64,000 bases of DNA from Massiliimalia timonensis. GTDB taxonomy: Bacteria; Bacillota; Clostridia; Oscillospirales; Ruminococcaceae. Shown here piece after piece: positions 54,790-64,000 of the stretch. Within the stretch, counting starts at the first letter, position 1. Each line of letters starts with the position of its first letter. A program made the position numbers and the translations under genes. A model generated the notes under the pieces. The model did no database searches. It was not told where the DNA came from and worked only from the letters and a program-made list of their open reading frames with translations. The stretch is taken from assembly GCF_900186585.1 (NCBI RefSeq), contig NZ_FYDD01000004.1, positions 868,001 through 932,000 on the forward strand, written 5' to 3'.

Positions 54790-56317
54790 AGATGAAGAAG
54801 GAATTAGAAACAATATGCGTACAGCCTATGATTGGGAACAAATGGGTTGCGAAATATGCGGTATTGTAGCTAATGCCCTTGAAGCTGTAGAAATTTGTTT
54901 GACACAGCCCCCTGATTTAATTATTTCAGATATTGTCATGCCAGGCATTGATGGTATTACTTTTCTAAAATATATTAAAGAACGCAATCCAGATATCCAT
55001 TTTATTATAATGACTGGTCATCGTGAATTTGAATATGCAAAAAACGCGGTGAATTTTGGAGCGGATGCCTTTATGCTCAAACCGATCCATTACCAAGAAC
55101 TGTCACAGATAATTCTAAAAATTAGCACAATACTCAGAAATCAAAATGATGAAGAAAAAAAGCAATATGAAAAGGAAATTATTCTTCGAAAGCTATTGGA
55201 GGGGAGGCTTAATAACGAGATGCATTCCGATAGCTTTGTACATGCGATGTTGGGAAAATACCAAAATCCTTATTGTATTGCGGTGTTAGAACCAGATGGC
55301 GAAGCACCCCGCACTCCCCAATATATCCAAGGCCTACTTTCTGCATGCATTGATTTGAATATTGAGGACAACTGCTGTTTTTTAAAAATGAATTATGAAC
55401 AGATTGTAGCTGTTATTTCTGTTTCTCATAAAGAAATAGAATGGAAAACGTCTATATATAATTATTTTATAGCTCTTCAACAGCGAATTTATGATCTGTT
55501 CAAAATAACAGTTTCAATTGGAGTTAGTGAGTTATTATCAGGACAACAGAGTATGCAGGAAGGATATCTGCAGGCTAAAAAGTCTCTTAGTAATCGTTTC
55601 TTCAGTGGATTTAACAGCATACATTTTTTTGCTTCCGGAGGGGAAGACAGTTTTCTGGACTATTACCAGATATTAGACACACAACAATTATTTTATGATT
55701 TGTTGCAAAACTCCAGTGGTATTTACCTTACCGAAAAAGCAGGGAACCTATTGGATCAAACAATTCAAACGTTAGGGAAAAATCGAGCGTTTATCAAAAG
55801 CTCTATATTAATACTGGCTACTTTATGTTCTAAGCATATCTTTAATGAGAACAAACGACAACTGGCATCCTTTATGGAACGCCATGCCAACTTTCAGGCA
55901 ATCGTATCCAGTGAAAATATAGATAATCTAAAAGGAGTTTTTCTTTCAATTTTATTGGATTTAAGTGAATATATATCCGTTAAGAAACAAACTGATAAGC
56001 AAATCATTATTGATCGTATTGTGCAGTATATAGAAGAAAATTATGCTTCGAATATATCCTTAAACGATGTTGCAAAGGTGGTATTTTTATCACCTGGTTA
56101 TCTTAGTGCCTTGATCCCTAGTATAACTGGTAATAATTTTACAGAAATTTTAACGCAAACTAGAATCAAACATTCTATTGATCTTATGAAACAAAATCAA
56201 CTAAAAAATAGTGTCATTGCTAGAAAGGTGGGATTTAGCCAACCTCAATATTTTAGCCATGCTTTCAAAAAAGTAACGGGATATACACCGACAGAGTATC
56301 GACAAACCTACCTTTAG
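54767..56317 (+). CDS. YesN-type response regulator with AraC DNA-binding domain
   Basis: 516 aa. Receiver domain with D9 region IIEDE, phospho-acceptor D55 in LIISDIVMPG, and switch Lys in FMLKPIHY. C-terminal AraC-type pair (ISLNDVAKVVFLSPGYLSAL ... VGFSQPQYFSHAFKK) with GYTPTEYRQ. GCGAGGAGAGG lies before the start, inside the kinase gene. It likely activates the divergent binding-protein/permease/glycosidase operon. Confidence 0.9.
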   Translation: MMKILIIEDEEGIRNNMRTAYDWEQMGCEICGIVANALEAVEICLTQPPDLIISDIVMPGIDGITFLKYIKERNPDIHFIIMTGHREFEYAKNAVNFGADAFMLKPIHYQELSQIILKISTILRNQNDEEKKQYEKEIILRKLLEGRLNNEMHSDSFVHAMLGKYQNPYCIAVLEPDGEAPRTPQYIQGLLSACIDLNIEDNCCFLKMNYEQIVAVISVSHKEIEWKTSIYNYFIALQQRIYDLFKITVSIGVSELLSGQQSMQEGYLQAKKSLSNRFFSGFNSIHFFASGGEDSFLDYYQILDTQQLFYDLLQNSSGIYLTEKAGNLLDQTIQTLGKNRAFIKSSILILATLCSKHIFNENKRQLASFMERHANFQAIVSSENIDNLKGVFLSILLDLSEYISVKKQTDKQIIIDRIVQYIEENYASNISLNDVAKVVFLSPGYLSALIPSITGNNFTEILTQTRIKHSIDLMKQNQLKNSVIARKVGFSQPQYFSHAFKKVTGYTPTEYRQTYL

Positions 56318-56622
56318 TCATAGATTGAAAAAGAAATAATTTGAATTGTAGATTTGCTGCTGACATGATTCTTTCCTCTCTGTACTCCTAGTCTACTAGA
56401 TCAGAACAAGCATTTACCATCACTCAGCATAGGTAGTATAACGCCTTTTAGGGGTTCGCAGATTCATTAACGGTATGATAACTACTTTCTAGGTCACTCA
56501 TAAATTCTCCGTTTAGGCTAAACGGCCGTTCTATAGACAGTGTAGATATATGCAAAAACGTCTATCTTATTTTGAGGGACAAAGTCTATTATCATACAAG
56601 ACTAATATTCTCTGTGCATCTT
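56318..56622. other. Intergenic region without recognised gene
   Basis: 305 bp between the response regulator and repeat B copy 2. Contains only a short inverted repeat CCGTTTAG-G-CTAAACGG (56509-56525) lacking a T-run. No coding signal seen. Confidence 0.5.
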
Positions 56623-57002
56623 TATCTGAACAGTTGATTATACCAGGACTTTGATCTGGAAAACGCCGCCGAAATTCAAAAATCACTTCATCACGGCTTT
56701 GAACGTTTATAATGATATATCCTCTCTGATACGGGAATTCTTTCCATTTAAATTGCTATATTTATATATTTCACTGAATGATCTAGTAAAGCTCCTTATT
56801 ACATAACTCAGTATATTATTCTTTTAAAACTCGATCTCTGTATTCGATTATTAGGTTGACTTCTTGCCGGGTTCCAATTAAGGTACGGCGTATTTCTCTT
56901 ATTGCTTTTGGTAATAGATAGTAATAGAAGACAAAGCGTATCCTTGGTAGGCGGTATCATCGCAATTCATCAGTTTCTTATTCTGGTTGCTACTCCGAGG
57001 GT
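56623..57002. repeat. Repeat B, copy 2
   Basis: Apparently identical to 46365-46744 over 380 bp and in the same orientation. It marks the right edge of the island; the following 253 bp (57003-57255) hold no recognised gene before the truncated ABC exporter. Confidence 0.9.
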
Positions 57003-57255
57003 TCATATGGACACTCGGATTTTTATTTCTCAAGTTTCGTTATGAGCATCGGTATCAAGTCAAAGCTTGCATCTATGCCTGAAAAGCCTTGGTATCACTG
57101 GCTTTCCGGGCTTTTTCTTTTTCCAAATCGGTTTGGGTAGACGAATAAATTCTCCTGAAACCTATTACGTGAGGGACGCCGCGTTGAAACGTGCTAAAAC
57201 CCCTGTTTTTTAACCCCCTTATATATAAAGGCAAAAAGCAAACCCGTGAAAAAGT

Positions 57256-57756
57256 ATGGTTTTTCAGGATGTAGTGCTGTTTGACGACACAGTGATGGAA
57301 AACATCCGCCTTGGTAAGCATGGCGCCACAGAGGAGGTCCTCGCCGCGGCTAAAGCTGCCAATTGTGACGAATTTGTCCGCAAGCTGCCCAAAGGTTACA
57401 ATACGCCGATTGGGGAAAATGGAGCGAAGCTTTCCGGCGGGGAACGGCAGCGGATCTCCATTGCCCGGGCACTCTTAAAGGACGCCCCCATTGTCTTGCT
57501 GGATGAGGCGACTGCAAGCCTAGATGTAGAAAACGAAACCAAAGTACAGGGAGCGCTCTCTCGCTTGCTGACAGGCAAGACCGTATTGGTCATCGCTCAC
57601 CGAATGCGTACTGTGGAGGCGGCTGACAAGATCGTTGTCCTAGCAGACGGCAAGGTTGCGGAGGAAGGCTCTCCAGCGGAACTGATGGCCAAGGGCGGGA
57701 TCTATCGCCGTATGGTAGAGCTTCAGCAGCAAAGCGCTCAATGGAGCTTGGAATAA
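57256..57756 (+). pseudogene. C-terminal fragment of an ABC exporter ATPase (MsbA/LmrA type)
   Basis: 166 codons starting at MVFQDVVLFDDTVMENIRLG, which in complete exporters is the Q-loop region ~75% along the protein. Signature LSGGERQRISIARALL, Walker B IVLLDEATASLD and the H-loop VIAHRM are present, but the membrane domain and Walker A are missing. An in-frame TGA lies 9 bp upstream. GC-rich backbone-like composition. The island end appears to have removed the 5' three-quarters of the gene. Confidence 0.85.
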
Positions 57757-57768
57757 AATTTTTAGAAG

Positions 57769-57813
57769 TCAAACAGCCTGGGAAGGATCTGCAAACCTTT
57801 CTAGGCTGTTTGA
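57769..57813 (+). terminator. Hairpin after the exporter fragment
   Basis: TCAAACAGCCT (57769-57779) pairs with AGGCTGTTTGA (57803-57813), with further partial pairing inside. Weak T content downstream. Confidence 0.5.
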
Positions 57814-58212
57814 AATTGTACCTAGATGCTGAACGGGGCATCGGTAAGCAACTGCGGAGGCTTACAGGAAAAGAGGATTTGTGAGGAGGTAGCAAAAATT
57901 TTCAGGAAAGAAATTGAAACAACTTTCAGAAACAGTCTTAGTTTAGGTTAAGGCGTCTTTATGAGTGCCATTGTGTGAAAATAAAACGCCCCGATAATGA
58001 AGCGGATAGGCAAAGAAAGTGGGGCGAATAATATTACAGATCCCTGCTTGATGATCATTCTGTCGCTTCGTTTACAAATTTTGGTTTGCAATTCTTAAAC
58101 ACATTTCGCGTGTTTTAAAAACAGCCTTAATATCTTGCGTATTAAAATCAAGGGCGAAAACAGTGGATCAGTTGGCCTATTAGTTTATCTTGAAGAATTG
58201 AAAAATATGAGG
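57814..58212. other. Intergenic region, no gene recognised
   Basis: About 400 bp upstream of the uvrB control region. No convincing reading frame or RNA gene was found; it includes a distant inverted pair CGCCCC/GGGGCG near 57986 and 58021. Confidence 0.5.
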
Positions 58213-58294
58213 TTTTGTGGTATACTTTTGTGGTATACTAAAACATTGACAAAAGAGTTATTTTGTAGTAGGATAAAAAAGAAAACATTTGTTC
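58213..58294 (+). promoter_or_regulatory. uvrB control region: tandem -10-like repeat and LexA-box-like site
   Basis: The 13-mer TTTTGTGGTATAC is repeated back to back (58213-58225 and 58226-58238), each copy giving a TATACT -10-like hexamer. Downstream, AAAC-ATTT-GTTC (58283-58294) is one base off the Gram-positive LexA core GAAC-N4-GTTC. SOS control of uvrBA is established in Firmicutes; its use here is inference. Confidence 0.4.
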
Positions 58295-58358
58295 TTAATT
58301 GAAACCGATATGATATTCACTTGTCATAACACCGCTGCGAAAACAGGAGAAATTGCCG

Positions 58359-60335
58359 ATGGATAATCAGGAGAAATTTAAACTGGTGGCGCCTTATCAG
58401 CCTACCGGCGACCAACCTGCCGCCATTAAAAAACTGGTAGAGGGACTGAAGCGTGGAGATAAGGAGCAGACCTTGCTGGGGGTTACCGGGTCCGGAAAGA
58501 CCTTTACCATGGCGAATATTATTGCGCAGGTAAACCGCCCGACGCTGGTGCTGGCACATAACAAAACATTGGCAGCTCAGCTTTGTTCCGAATTTAAGGA
58601 ATTTTTTCCGGAAAATGCAGTTGAGTATTTTGTCTCCTATTATGACTATTACCAGCCGGAAGCATATATTCCAAATACGGACACCTATATTGAAAAGGAC
58701 AGTGCGATCAATGACGAAATAGACAAGCTCCGCCATTCTGCCACTTCGGCGCTGAGTGAAAGGCGGGATGTCATCATTGTGGCAAGCGTGTCCTGCATTT
58801 ATTCGCTGGGTGACCCGATCGACTACCGGAACATGGTCATTTCTTTGCGGACAGGCATGGAAAAATCCAGAGATGACCTGATCCGCAAGCTGGTGGAGAT
58901 CCAGTATGAGCGCAATGACATCAACTTTATCCGCAACAAGTTTCGCGTGCGGGGCGATGTAGTAGAGATTTTCCCGGCTTATTCCGGGGACAACGCGATC
59001 CGGGTAGAATTTTTCGGCGATGAGATCGACCGTATTTCCGAGATCAACACCCTGACTGGGGAGATCAAGGCTGTGGTTTCCCATGTGGCGATCTATCCGG
59101 CTTCTCATTATATCGTGCCGGAAGAGAAACTGCGCCAGGGGATTCAGGCGATTGAGGACGAGATGCTGGAACGGGTTAAGTATTTCAAGGAAAATGAAAT
59201 GTATCTGGAAGCACAGCGGATCGAACAGAGGACCCGGTATGATATTGAAATGCTTTCCGAGATCGGCTTTTGCAAGGGCATTGAAAACTATTCCCGCGTG
59301 CTGTCGGGCAGGGAGCCGGGAAGTACGCCCTTTACTTTGCTTGACTATTTCCCAAAGGATTTTCTGCTGCTGATCGACGAATCGCATGTAACCACCCCAC
59401 AGGTGCGGGGGATGTATCACGGAGATTTTGCCCGGAAAAAGACTTTGATTGATTACGGGTTCCGTCTGCCCTCCGCCTATGACAACCGTCCGCTGAACTT
59501 TGACGAATTTTACGGGAAGCTGAATCAGATCGTCTTTGTTTCCGCCACACCCGGACCGTTTGAAAAGGAGCTCAGTACTCAGATCGTGGAACAGGTGATC
59601 CGTCCTACCGGCCTGCTTGACCCAGAGGTGATCGTGAAACCGGTAGAAGGGCAGATCGAGGATATTATCAGCGAAGTGAATCAGCGGATTGAACGGAAAG
59701 AGCGGGTGCTGATCACCACGCTTACTAAAAAGATGGCGGAGGATCTGACCGCTTATCTGGGAAATTTGGACATTAAGGTGCGGTACATGCACCATGACAT
59801 TGACACCATTGAGCGGATGGAGATCATCCGCGACCTGCGTTTGGGCGAATTCGACGTCTTGGTCGGCATCAATCTGCTGCGGGAGGGGCTGGATATTCCT
59901 GAAGTTTCCTTAGTCTGCATTTTAGACGCAGACAAAGAAGGCTTTTTAAGAAGCGAAACCTCCCTGATCCAGACGATCGGACGTGCGGCGAGGAACGCCG
60001 AGGGACAGGTCATCATGTACGCGGACAGCGTTACCCCGTCTATGGAACGTGCGTTAAGCGAAACCCAACGCCGCCGCTCCATTCAGATGAAATACAATGA
60101 GGAGCACGGGATCGTACCGAAAACGATCCGGAAAGATGTCCGGGAGATCATTGAAATCTCCAAGAAGGACGAGGAGGCAGACGTCCGCAAGCTGAAAAAG
60201 CGGATGAACGACCGTGAAAAACAGGCAATGGTGAAACGGCTGACTGCGGAAATGAAAGAAGCAGCCAAGCTGCTGGAATTTGAGTACGCGGCCCAGATCC
60301 GTGATAAGATCAAGGAACTGACTGATGAAACATAA
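58359..60335 (+). CDS. uvrB: Excinuclease ABC subunit B
   Basis: 658 aa. Walker [14 protein letters not shown] (~39-50), the damage-probing beta-hairpin segment [20 protein letters not shown] (~92-111), helicase motifs [17 protein letters not shown] and [15 protein letters not shown], and a C-terminal UVR domain ending [13 protein letters not shown]. The ATG at 58359 follows AGGAG; a TTG 6 bp earlier is less likely. It is the DNA-loading and verification subunit of nucleotide excision repair, working with UvrA (60805) and UvrC (not in the window). Its 3' end overlaps a broken acetyltransferase gene. Confidence 0.97.
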   Translation: MDNQEKFKLVAPYQPTGDQPAAIKKLVEGLKRGDKEQTLLGVTGSGKTFTMANIIAQVNRPTLVLAHNKTLAAQLCSEFKEFFPENAVEYFVSYYDYYQPEAYIPNTDTYIEKDSAINDEIDKLRHSATSALSERRDVIIVASVSCIYSLGDPIDYRNMVISLRTGMEKSRDDLIRKLVEIQYERNDINFIRNKFRVRGDVVEIFPAYSGDNAIRVEFFGDEIDRISEINTLTGEIKAVVSHVAIYPASHYIVPEEKLRQGIQAIEDEMLERVKYFKENEMYLEAQRIEQRTRYDIEMLSEIGFCKGIENYSRVLSGREPGSTPFTLLDYFPKDFLLLIDESHVTTPQVRGMYHGDFARKKTLIDYGFRLPSAYDNRPLNFDEFYGKLNQIVFVSATPGPFEKELSTQIVEQVIRPTGLLDPEVIVKPVEGQIEDIISEVNQRIERKERVLITTLTKKMAEDLTAYLGNLDIKVRYMHHDIDTIERMEIIRDLRLGEFDVLVGINLLREGLDIPEVSLVCILDADKEGFLRSETSLIQTIGRAARNAEGQVIMYADSVTPSMERALSETQRRRSIQMKYNEEHGIVPKTIRKDVREIIEISKKDEEADVRKLKKRMNDREKQAMVKRLTAEMKEAAKLLEFEYAAQIRDKIKELTDET

Positions 60336-60779
60336 AGAACGGACAATACGGCCCGCCAATTCGGGGGATCTGGAAAAATTGCTGGAGCTTTATACGCATC
60401 TGCATGATGGAACGGTTCCAGCGAAAGAAAACAACTTACTTGATGTTTGGGAAGAGATCCTCTGCGACCGCCGGCAAAAAATTCTGGTGATAGAAGAGGC
60501 TGGGAAACTGGTTTCTTCCTGTGTGCTGGTCATCGTTCCTAATCTCTGACACATGGGCAGCGCCCCTATACGCTGGTAGAAAATGTGGTGACACGCAGGG
60601 ATTACCGCGGCCAGGGCTGTGGCTCGGCGGTGCTGGAAGCCGCCAAAAATTTAGCGGCGGAATGCGGTTGCTATAAAATCATGCTGATGACCGGGTCTAA
60701 AAAGGAATCCACCCTGCGCTTTTATGAAAGAGCCGGGTACCGGAAAACGGACAAAACAGCATTTGTACAATGGCTGTAG
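60325..60779 (+). pseudogene. GNAT-family acetyltransferase, broken by a 2-bp duplication
   Basis: The first frame reads RTIRPANSGDLEKLLELYTH ... KLVSSCVLVIVPNL and then stops. A second frame continues LTHGQRPYTLVENVVTRRDY and [20 protein letters not shown], the acetyl-CoA-binding motif, to the stop. Removing one CT from CTCT near 60543 restores a ~150-aa protein. The ATG overlaps the end of uvrB, so it would be co-transcribed between uvrB and uvrA. Substrate unknown. Confidence 0.8.
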
Positions 60780-60804
60780 TATGCCGAAAAAAGAAGGAGT
60801 TAAT

Positions 60805-63630
60805 ATGGCAAAAGACCAAATCGTAATCAAAGGCGCCAGAGAGCATAACCTGAAGAATGTGGATCTGACAATACCAAGGGACCAGCTGGTGGTGTTTACC
60901 GGACTGTCCGGTTCAGGGAAATCCTCGCTGGCGTTCGACACCATTTATGCCGACGGGCAGCGCCGTTATGTGGAAAGCCTGTCCTCTTATGCAAGGCAGT
61001 TTTTGGGGCAGATGGAAAAGCCGGATGTGGACGACATTGAAGGCTTATCCCCCGCTATTTCGATCGACCAGAAGACCACTTCAAAAAACCCAAGGTCTAC
61101 CGTGGGAACGGTCACCGAAATATATGATTATTTAAGGCTTTTGTATGCGAGGATCGGAGTGCCGCACTGCCCGGTCTGCGGCAGGGAGATCAAACAGCAG
61201 ACTGTGGACCAGGTAGTCGATCAGGTTATGGCAATGCCGGAGCGCACGAAAATCCAAATCCTTGCGCCCGTGGTAAAGGGGCGAAAAGGGGAGCATGTCA
61301 AAGAACTGGACGCTGCGCGTCGTTCGGGTTATGTCCGCGTTAGGGTGGACGGGAACCTATACGACCTCTCAGAAACCATCAAGCTGGAAAAAAATAAAAA
61401 ACACAACATTGAAGTAGTGGTGGACCGCCTTGTTATTAAGGAGGAGGTGCGTTCCCGTTTGGCGGATTCGCTGGAAACAGCGGTAGCGCTTTCAGACGGC
61501 CTTGTGATCGTTGACGTGACTGATGGGGAAGAAATTTTATTTTCCATGAACTATGCCTGTCCGGAACATGGGATCAGTATTGAGGAACTGGAACCAAATA
61601 TGTTCTCCTTTAACAATCCGAACGGGGCCTGCCCGACCTGTACCGGGCTGGGGACTTTTATGAAAGTAGACCCGGATTTGATCGTACCGAACAAGGCGCT
61701 TTCCATCCGGGAAGGTGCGATCAAGGCTAGCGGCTGGTACTATGCAGATGGAAGCATCTCGCAGATGTATTACGAGGGGCTGGCCAAACACTATCAGTTC
61801 AGTTTGGACACACCGTTTGGGAAGCTGTCCAAAAAGGTACAGCAGATCCTGCTATATGGAAACGACGGCGAGATCATTCAGTTTCAGCGTACGAACGAAT
61901 TTGGGGAAAGCAATTACCGTTCCTCCTTTGAGGGGATCCTCAACAATTTGGAACGCCGTTTCCGTGAAACACAGAGCAACTACATGCGCGATGAAATTAC
62001 CCAGGTAATGAGCGCGGTTCCTTGTCCGGACTGTCACGGAGAGCGGCTGAAGCCGGAGATTTTGGCTGTTACGGTTGGTGGAACGAACATCAGCGATTTC
62101 TGTAAAATGTCTGTGGTGCAGGCGTTGGATTTTGTGGAACAGTTAAAGCTTTCCGAAAAAGATGAAATGATCGCACACCAGATCTTAAAAGAGGTAAGGG
62201 AACGGCTGGGTTTCCTAAAAAGCGTCGGCTTGGAATACCTCACCCTTTCCCGTTCGGCAGGGACATTATCCGGCGGGGAAAGCCAGCGTATCCGACTGGC
62301 GACCCAGATCGGATCATCTCTGGTAGGGGTCGTTTACATTTTAGATGAGCCGAGCATCGGCCTGCACCAGCGGGATAATGACAAGCTGATCGCTACCCTG
62401 AAACGGCTGCGGGATCTGGGCAATACCTTAATTGTCGTGGAACATGACGAGGACACCATGTATGCCGCCGACCACATCGTCGACGTCGGTCCTGGCGCCG
62501 GGGTGCACGGCGGGGAGATTGTGGCTCAGGGCTCGATTGAAGACATCATCGCCTGCGAGCGATCCATCACTGGGCAGTACCTGAGCGGGAAGCAGAAGAT
62601 CGAAGTGCCCAAAGAACGCCGGAGGGGAAACGGAGAGGTTTTACGGGTTCTTGGGGCAAAAGAAAACAACCTTAAAAATATCAATGTGGAGATCCCGCTT
62701 GGAACACTGACCTGTGTGACCGGGGTTTCGGGCTCAGGAAAGTCGTCGCTGGTCAATGAGGTAATCTACAAAGCCCTTACGAAAGAACTGAATAAGGCAA
62801 GGATCAAGCCGGGCGCTCATAAAGCCATTGAGGGGCTGGAGCACATCGACAAGATCATCGACATCAACCAGTCCCCGATCGGACGGACCCCGCGTTCTAA
62901 CCCGGCAACCTATACGGGCGTATTTACCGATATTCGGGAAGTGTTTGCCATGACCCAGGACGCCAAGATGCGCGGATACAATGCAGGGCGTTTTTCCTTT
63001 AATGTGAAAGGCGGCCGCTGTGAGGCCTGCGAAGGGGACGGGATCATTAAAATCGAAATGCATTTTCTGCCGGATATTTATGTTCCCTGTGACGTTTGTA
63101 AGGGCAAACGGTATAATCGGGAGACCTTGGAGGTAAGATATAAGGGGAAGACCATCCATGACGTTTTAGAAATGACGATCGAGGAAGCGCTTTATTTCTT
63201 TGAAAACCATCCAAAGATTCAGCGCAAGCTCCAGACCCTGTGCGATGTTGGGTTAAGCTATGTCAAGATGGGGCAGGCGGCGACTACCCTTTCCGGAGGG
63301 GAGGCACAGCGCGTAAAACTGGCAACAGAGCTTTCAAGGCGTTCTACCGGAAAAACGTTGTATATTCTGGACGAGCCGACCACCGGCCTGCACGTTGCGG
63401 ACATCCACAAGCTGGTAGAGATGCTGGGCCGTTTGGTAGATGCCGGGAATACCGTGTTGGTGATCGAGCACAATCTGGATGTGATCAAGGTCGCCGACCA
63501 CATCATCGACCTTGGGCCGGAGGGCGGCGACAAGGGCGGAAAGATCGTGGCGACAGGGACACCGGAGCAGGTAGCGAAGAACAAAAAATCGTATACAGGG
63601 CTATATTTGAAAAAAATTTTGGAAAAATAA
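60805..63630 (+). CDS. uvrA: Excinuclease ABC subunit A
   Basis: 941 aa. Two ABC ATPase halves: Walker [15 protein letters not shown] (~residue 32) and [14 protein letters not shown] (~638); signatures [12 protein letters not shown] and [12 protein letters not shown]; zinc modules with [13 protein letters not shown] and CEACEGDG ... [10 protein letters not shown]. The ATG at 60805 follows AAGAAGGAG. It is the damage-recognition subunit of nucleotide excision repair. Complete and in the usual order after uvrB. Confidence 0.97.
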   Translation: MAKDQIVIKGAREHNLKNVDLTIPRDQLVVFTGLSGSGKSSLAFDTIYADGQRRYVESLSSYARQFLGQMEKPDVDDIEGLSPAISIDQKTTSKNPRSTVGTVTEIYDYLRLLYARIGVPHCPVCGREIKQQTVDQVVDQVMAMPERTKIQILAPVVKGRKGEHVKELDAARRSGYVRVRVDGNLYDLSETIKLEKNKKHNIEVVVDRLVIKEEVRSRLADSLETAVALSDGLVIVDVTDGEEILFSMNYACPEHGISIEELEPNMFSFNNPNGACPTCTGLGTFMKVDPDLIVPNKALSIREGAIKASGWYYADGSISQMYYEGLAKHYQFSLDTPFGKLSKKVQQILLYGNDGEIIQFQRTNEFGESNYRSSFEGILNNLERRFRETQSNYMRDEITQVMSAVPCPDCHGERLKPEILAVTVGGTNISDFCKMSVVQALDFVEQLKLSEKDEMIAHQILKEVRERLGFLKSVGLEYLTLSRSAGTLSGGESQRIRLATQIGSSLVGVVYILDEPSIGLHQRDNDKLIATLKRLRDLGNTLIVVEHDEDTMYAADHIVDVGPGAGVHGGEIVAQGSIEDIIACERSITGQYLSGKQKIEVPKERRRGNGEVLRVLGAKENNLKNINVEIPLGTLTCVTGVSGSGKSSLVNEVIYKALTKELNKARIKPGAHKAIEGLEHIDKIIDINQSPIGRTPRSNPATYTGVFTDIREVFAMTQDAKMRGYNAGRFSFNVKGGRCEACEGDGIIKIEMHFLPDIYVPCDVCKGKRYNRETLEVRYKGKTIHDVLEMTIEEALYFFENHPKIQRKLQTLCDVGLSYVKMGQAATTLSGGEAQRVKLATELSRRSTGKTLYILDEPTTGLHVADIHKLVEMLGRLVDAGNTVLVIEHNLDVIKVADHIIDLGPEGGDKGGKIVATGTPEQVAKNKKSYTGLYLKKILEK

Positions 63631-63720
63631 TAAAAATATCTTTACAAAAATACACTTATATGGTATATTAAGGATGCAACAAATAGTTGATCGATGGTTA
63701 CCGTGAAAGGAGTTTTTAAC

Positions 63721-63876
63721 ATGAAAAAAGTATGTACAGTTTGCGGTTGGGAATATGATCCAGAAGTAGGATATGAAGAAGGCGGAATCGCTCCGGGGAC
63801 CCCGTGGGAAGAAATTCCGGAAGATTTTGTCTGCCCGCTATGCGGCGTTGGCAAAGACATGTTTGAAGATGCATAA
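63721..63876 (+). CDS. Rubredoxin
   Basis: 51 aa. Two iron-binding knuckles, [13 protein letters not shown] and [11 protein letters not shown], with the usual [15 protein letters not shown]. The ATG at 63721 follows AAAGGAG. A small cytoplasmic electron carrier; rubrerythrin at 24690 is a likely acceptor. Confidence 0.95.
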   Translation: MKKVCTVCGWEYDPEVGYEEGGIAPGTPWEEIPEDFVCPLCGVGKDMFEDA

Positions 63877-63878
63877 TC

Positions 63879-63918
63879 AATAAAAAAGCGGCGAGAATTT
63901 TCTCGCCGCTTTTTTATT
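63879..63918. terminator. Bidirectional terminator between rubredoxin and AzlD-type gene
   Basis: 10-bp GC-rich stem (63888-63897 with 63900-63909) extended by A-run/T-run pairing on both sides, 2-nt centre. Confidence 0.9.
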
Positions 63919-63928
63919 GATTGAGGAA

Positions 63929-64000
63929 TCAAATAACTTGGATCAGCACCATATAAATGACCGTTCCGCCGGCAATGGAAATCAGCATGTTCCGTTTCCA
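63929..64000 (-). CDS. AzlD-type branched-chain amino acid transporter subunit, 3' end only
   Basis: The minus-strand frame entering from the right edge ends WKRNMLISIAGGTVIYMVLI plus a few residues and a TGA at 63929. A final membrane helix preceded by KRN is typical of AzlD-family small subunits. Only 23 codons are visible, so the call is tentative. Confidence 0.5.
   Translation of the reverse strand, partial: WKRNMLISIAGGTVIYMVLIQVI

Larger units (their letters stand above)
25287..57002. mobile_element. Composite AT-rich island with ends A-B-A-B
   Basis: Repeat A occurs at 25287 and 46782, repeat B at 46365 and 56623, giving the order A, 20.6 kb of cargo, B, A, 9.4 kb of cargo, B. The segment is visibly richer in A+T than both flanks, holds a decayed integrase, relaxase, replication and conjugation fragments, and abuts a truncated ABC exporter gene on the right. 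Interpretation as two tandem integrated elements with common ends is inference. Confidence 0.6.

Noticed and set aside
56509-56525. Terminator for the second YesN gene
   Set aside because: An 8-bp inverted repeat without a T-run, 190 bp after the stop; too weak to call.
58317-59795. A 492-codon open frame antisense to uvrB
   Set aside because: It lies wholly opposite uvrB, is rich in His/Phe/Leu in the way mirrored GC-biased genes are, and has no ribosome site or domain. A shadow of uvrB codon bias.

Overview
The window looks like the chromosome of a gut-type anaerobic Firmicute (class Clostridia, probably an Oscillospiraceae relative). The clues are a DUF4317 protein, rubrerythrin and rubredoxin, a pyrophosphate-type phosphofructokinase, a glycyl-radical enzyme with its activase, many AraC and YesM/YesN regulators, and CUT1 sugar transporters that lack their own ATPase. 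Genus cannot be fixed from this sequence alone.

Layout. 1-25.2 kb is backbone-like, moderate-GC carbohydrate DNA: an AraC regulator diverging from two sugar-phosphate-isomerase-type TIM barrels around a Gfo/Idh/MocA oxidoreductase; an LplB/YtcP-type transporter with its binding protein; a medium-chain dehydrogenase; a convergent glycyl-radical enzyme plus activase; a YesN/YesM two-component pair; a GH2 beta-galactosidase; PPi-type PFK; two more AraC regulators; rubrerythrin. 25.3-57.0 kb is an AT-rich composite island. 57.0-64.0 kb returns to backbone: a truncated ABC exporter, uvrB, a broken acetyltransferase, uvrA, rubredoxin and the tail of an AzlD-type gene.

The island has a repeated-end architecture. 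Repeat A (about 0.46 kb, holding a tRNA-Pro(GGG) gene and its hairpins) is at 25.29 and 46.78 kb. Repeat B (380 bp, identical by eye) is at 46.37 and 56.62 kb. The order is A-cargo1-B-A-cargo2-B, as expected for two elements sitting in tandem with common ends. Cargo 1 (21 kb) carries a CUT1 transporter, an ADP-ribosylglycohydrolase and a LacI regulator, then a row of RHS-toxin tips with immunity-like genes, then a decayed conjugative/mobilizable element (tyrosine integrase, RepA_N, MobP-type relaxase, RHH proteins, ParA, VirB4 and CwlT fragments). Cargo 2 (10 kb) carries a broken 3-epimerase, a six-hairpin glycosidase-like protein, a second CUT1 transporter and a second YesM/YesN pair.

Most notable features. 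(1) A graveyard of polymorphic-toxin C-terminal tips, each followed by a small membrane, lipoprotein or exported immunity-like gene; one tip is an Amidase_6 domain interrupted by two stop codons. (2) A recurring palindrome GGGACAA-N-TTGTCCC upstream of the integrase, replication and RHH genes. (3) The A/B tandem island with two tRNA-Pro copies, one of which has lost its -10 box. (4) A glycyl-radical enzyme of unknown substrate with an atypical GCGE active-site motif. All functional calls come from reading motifs by eye; no searches were run.
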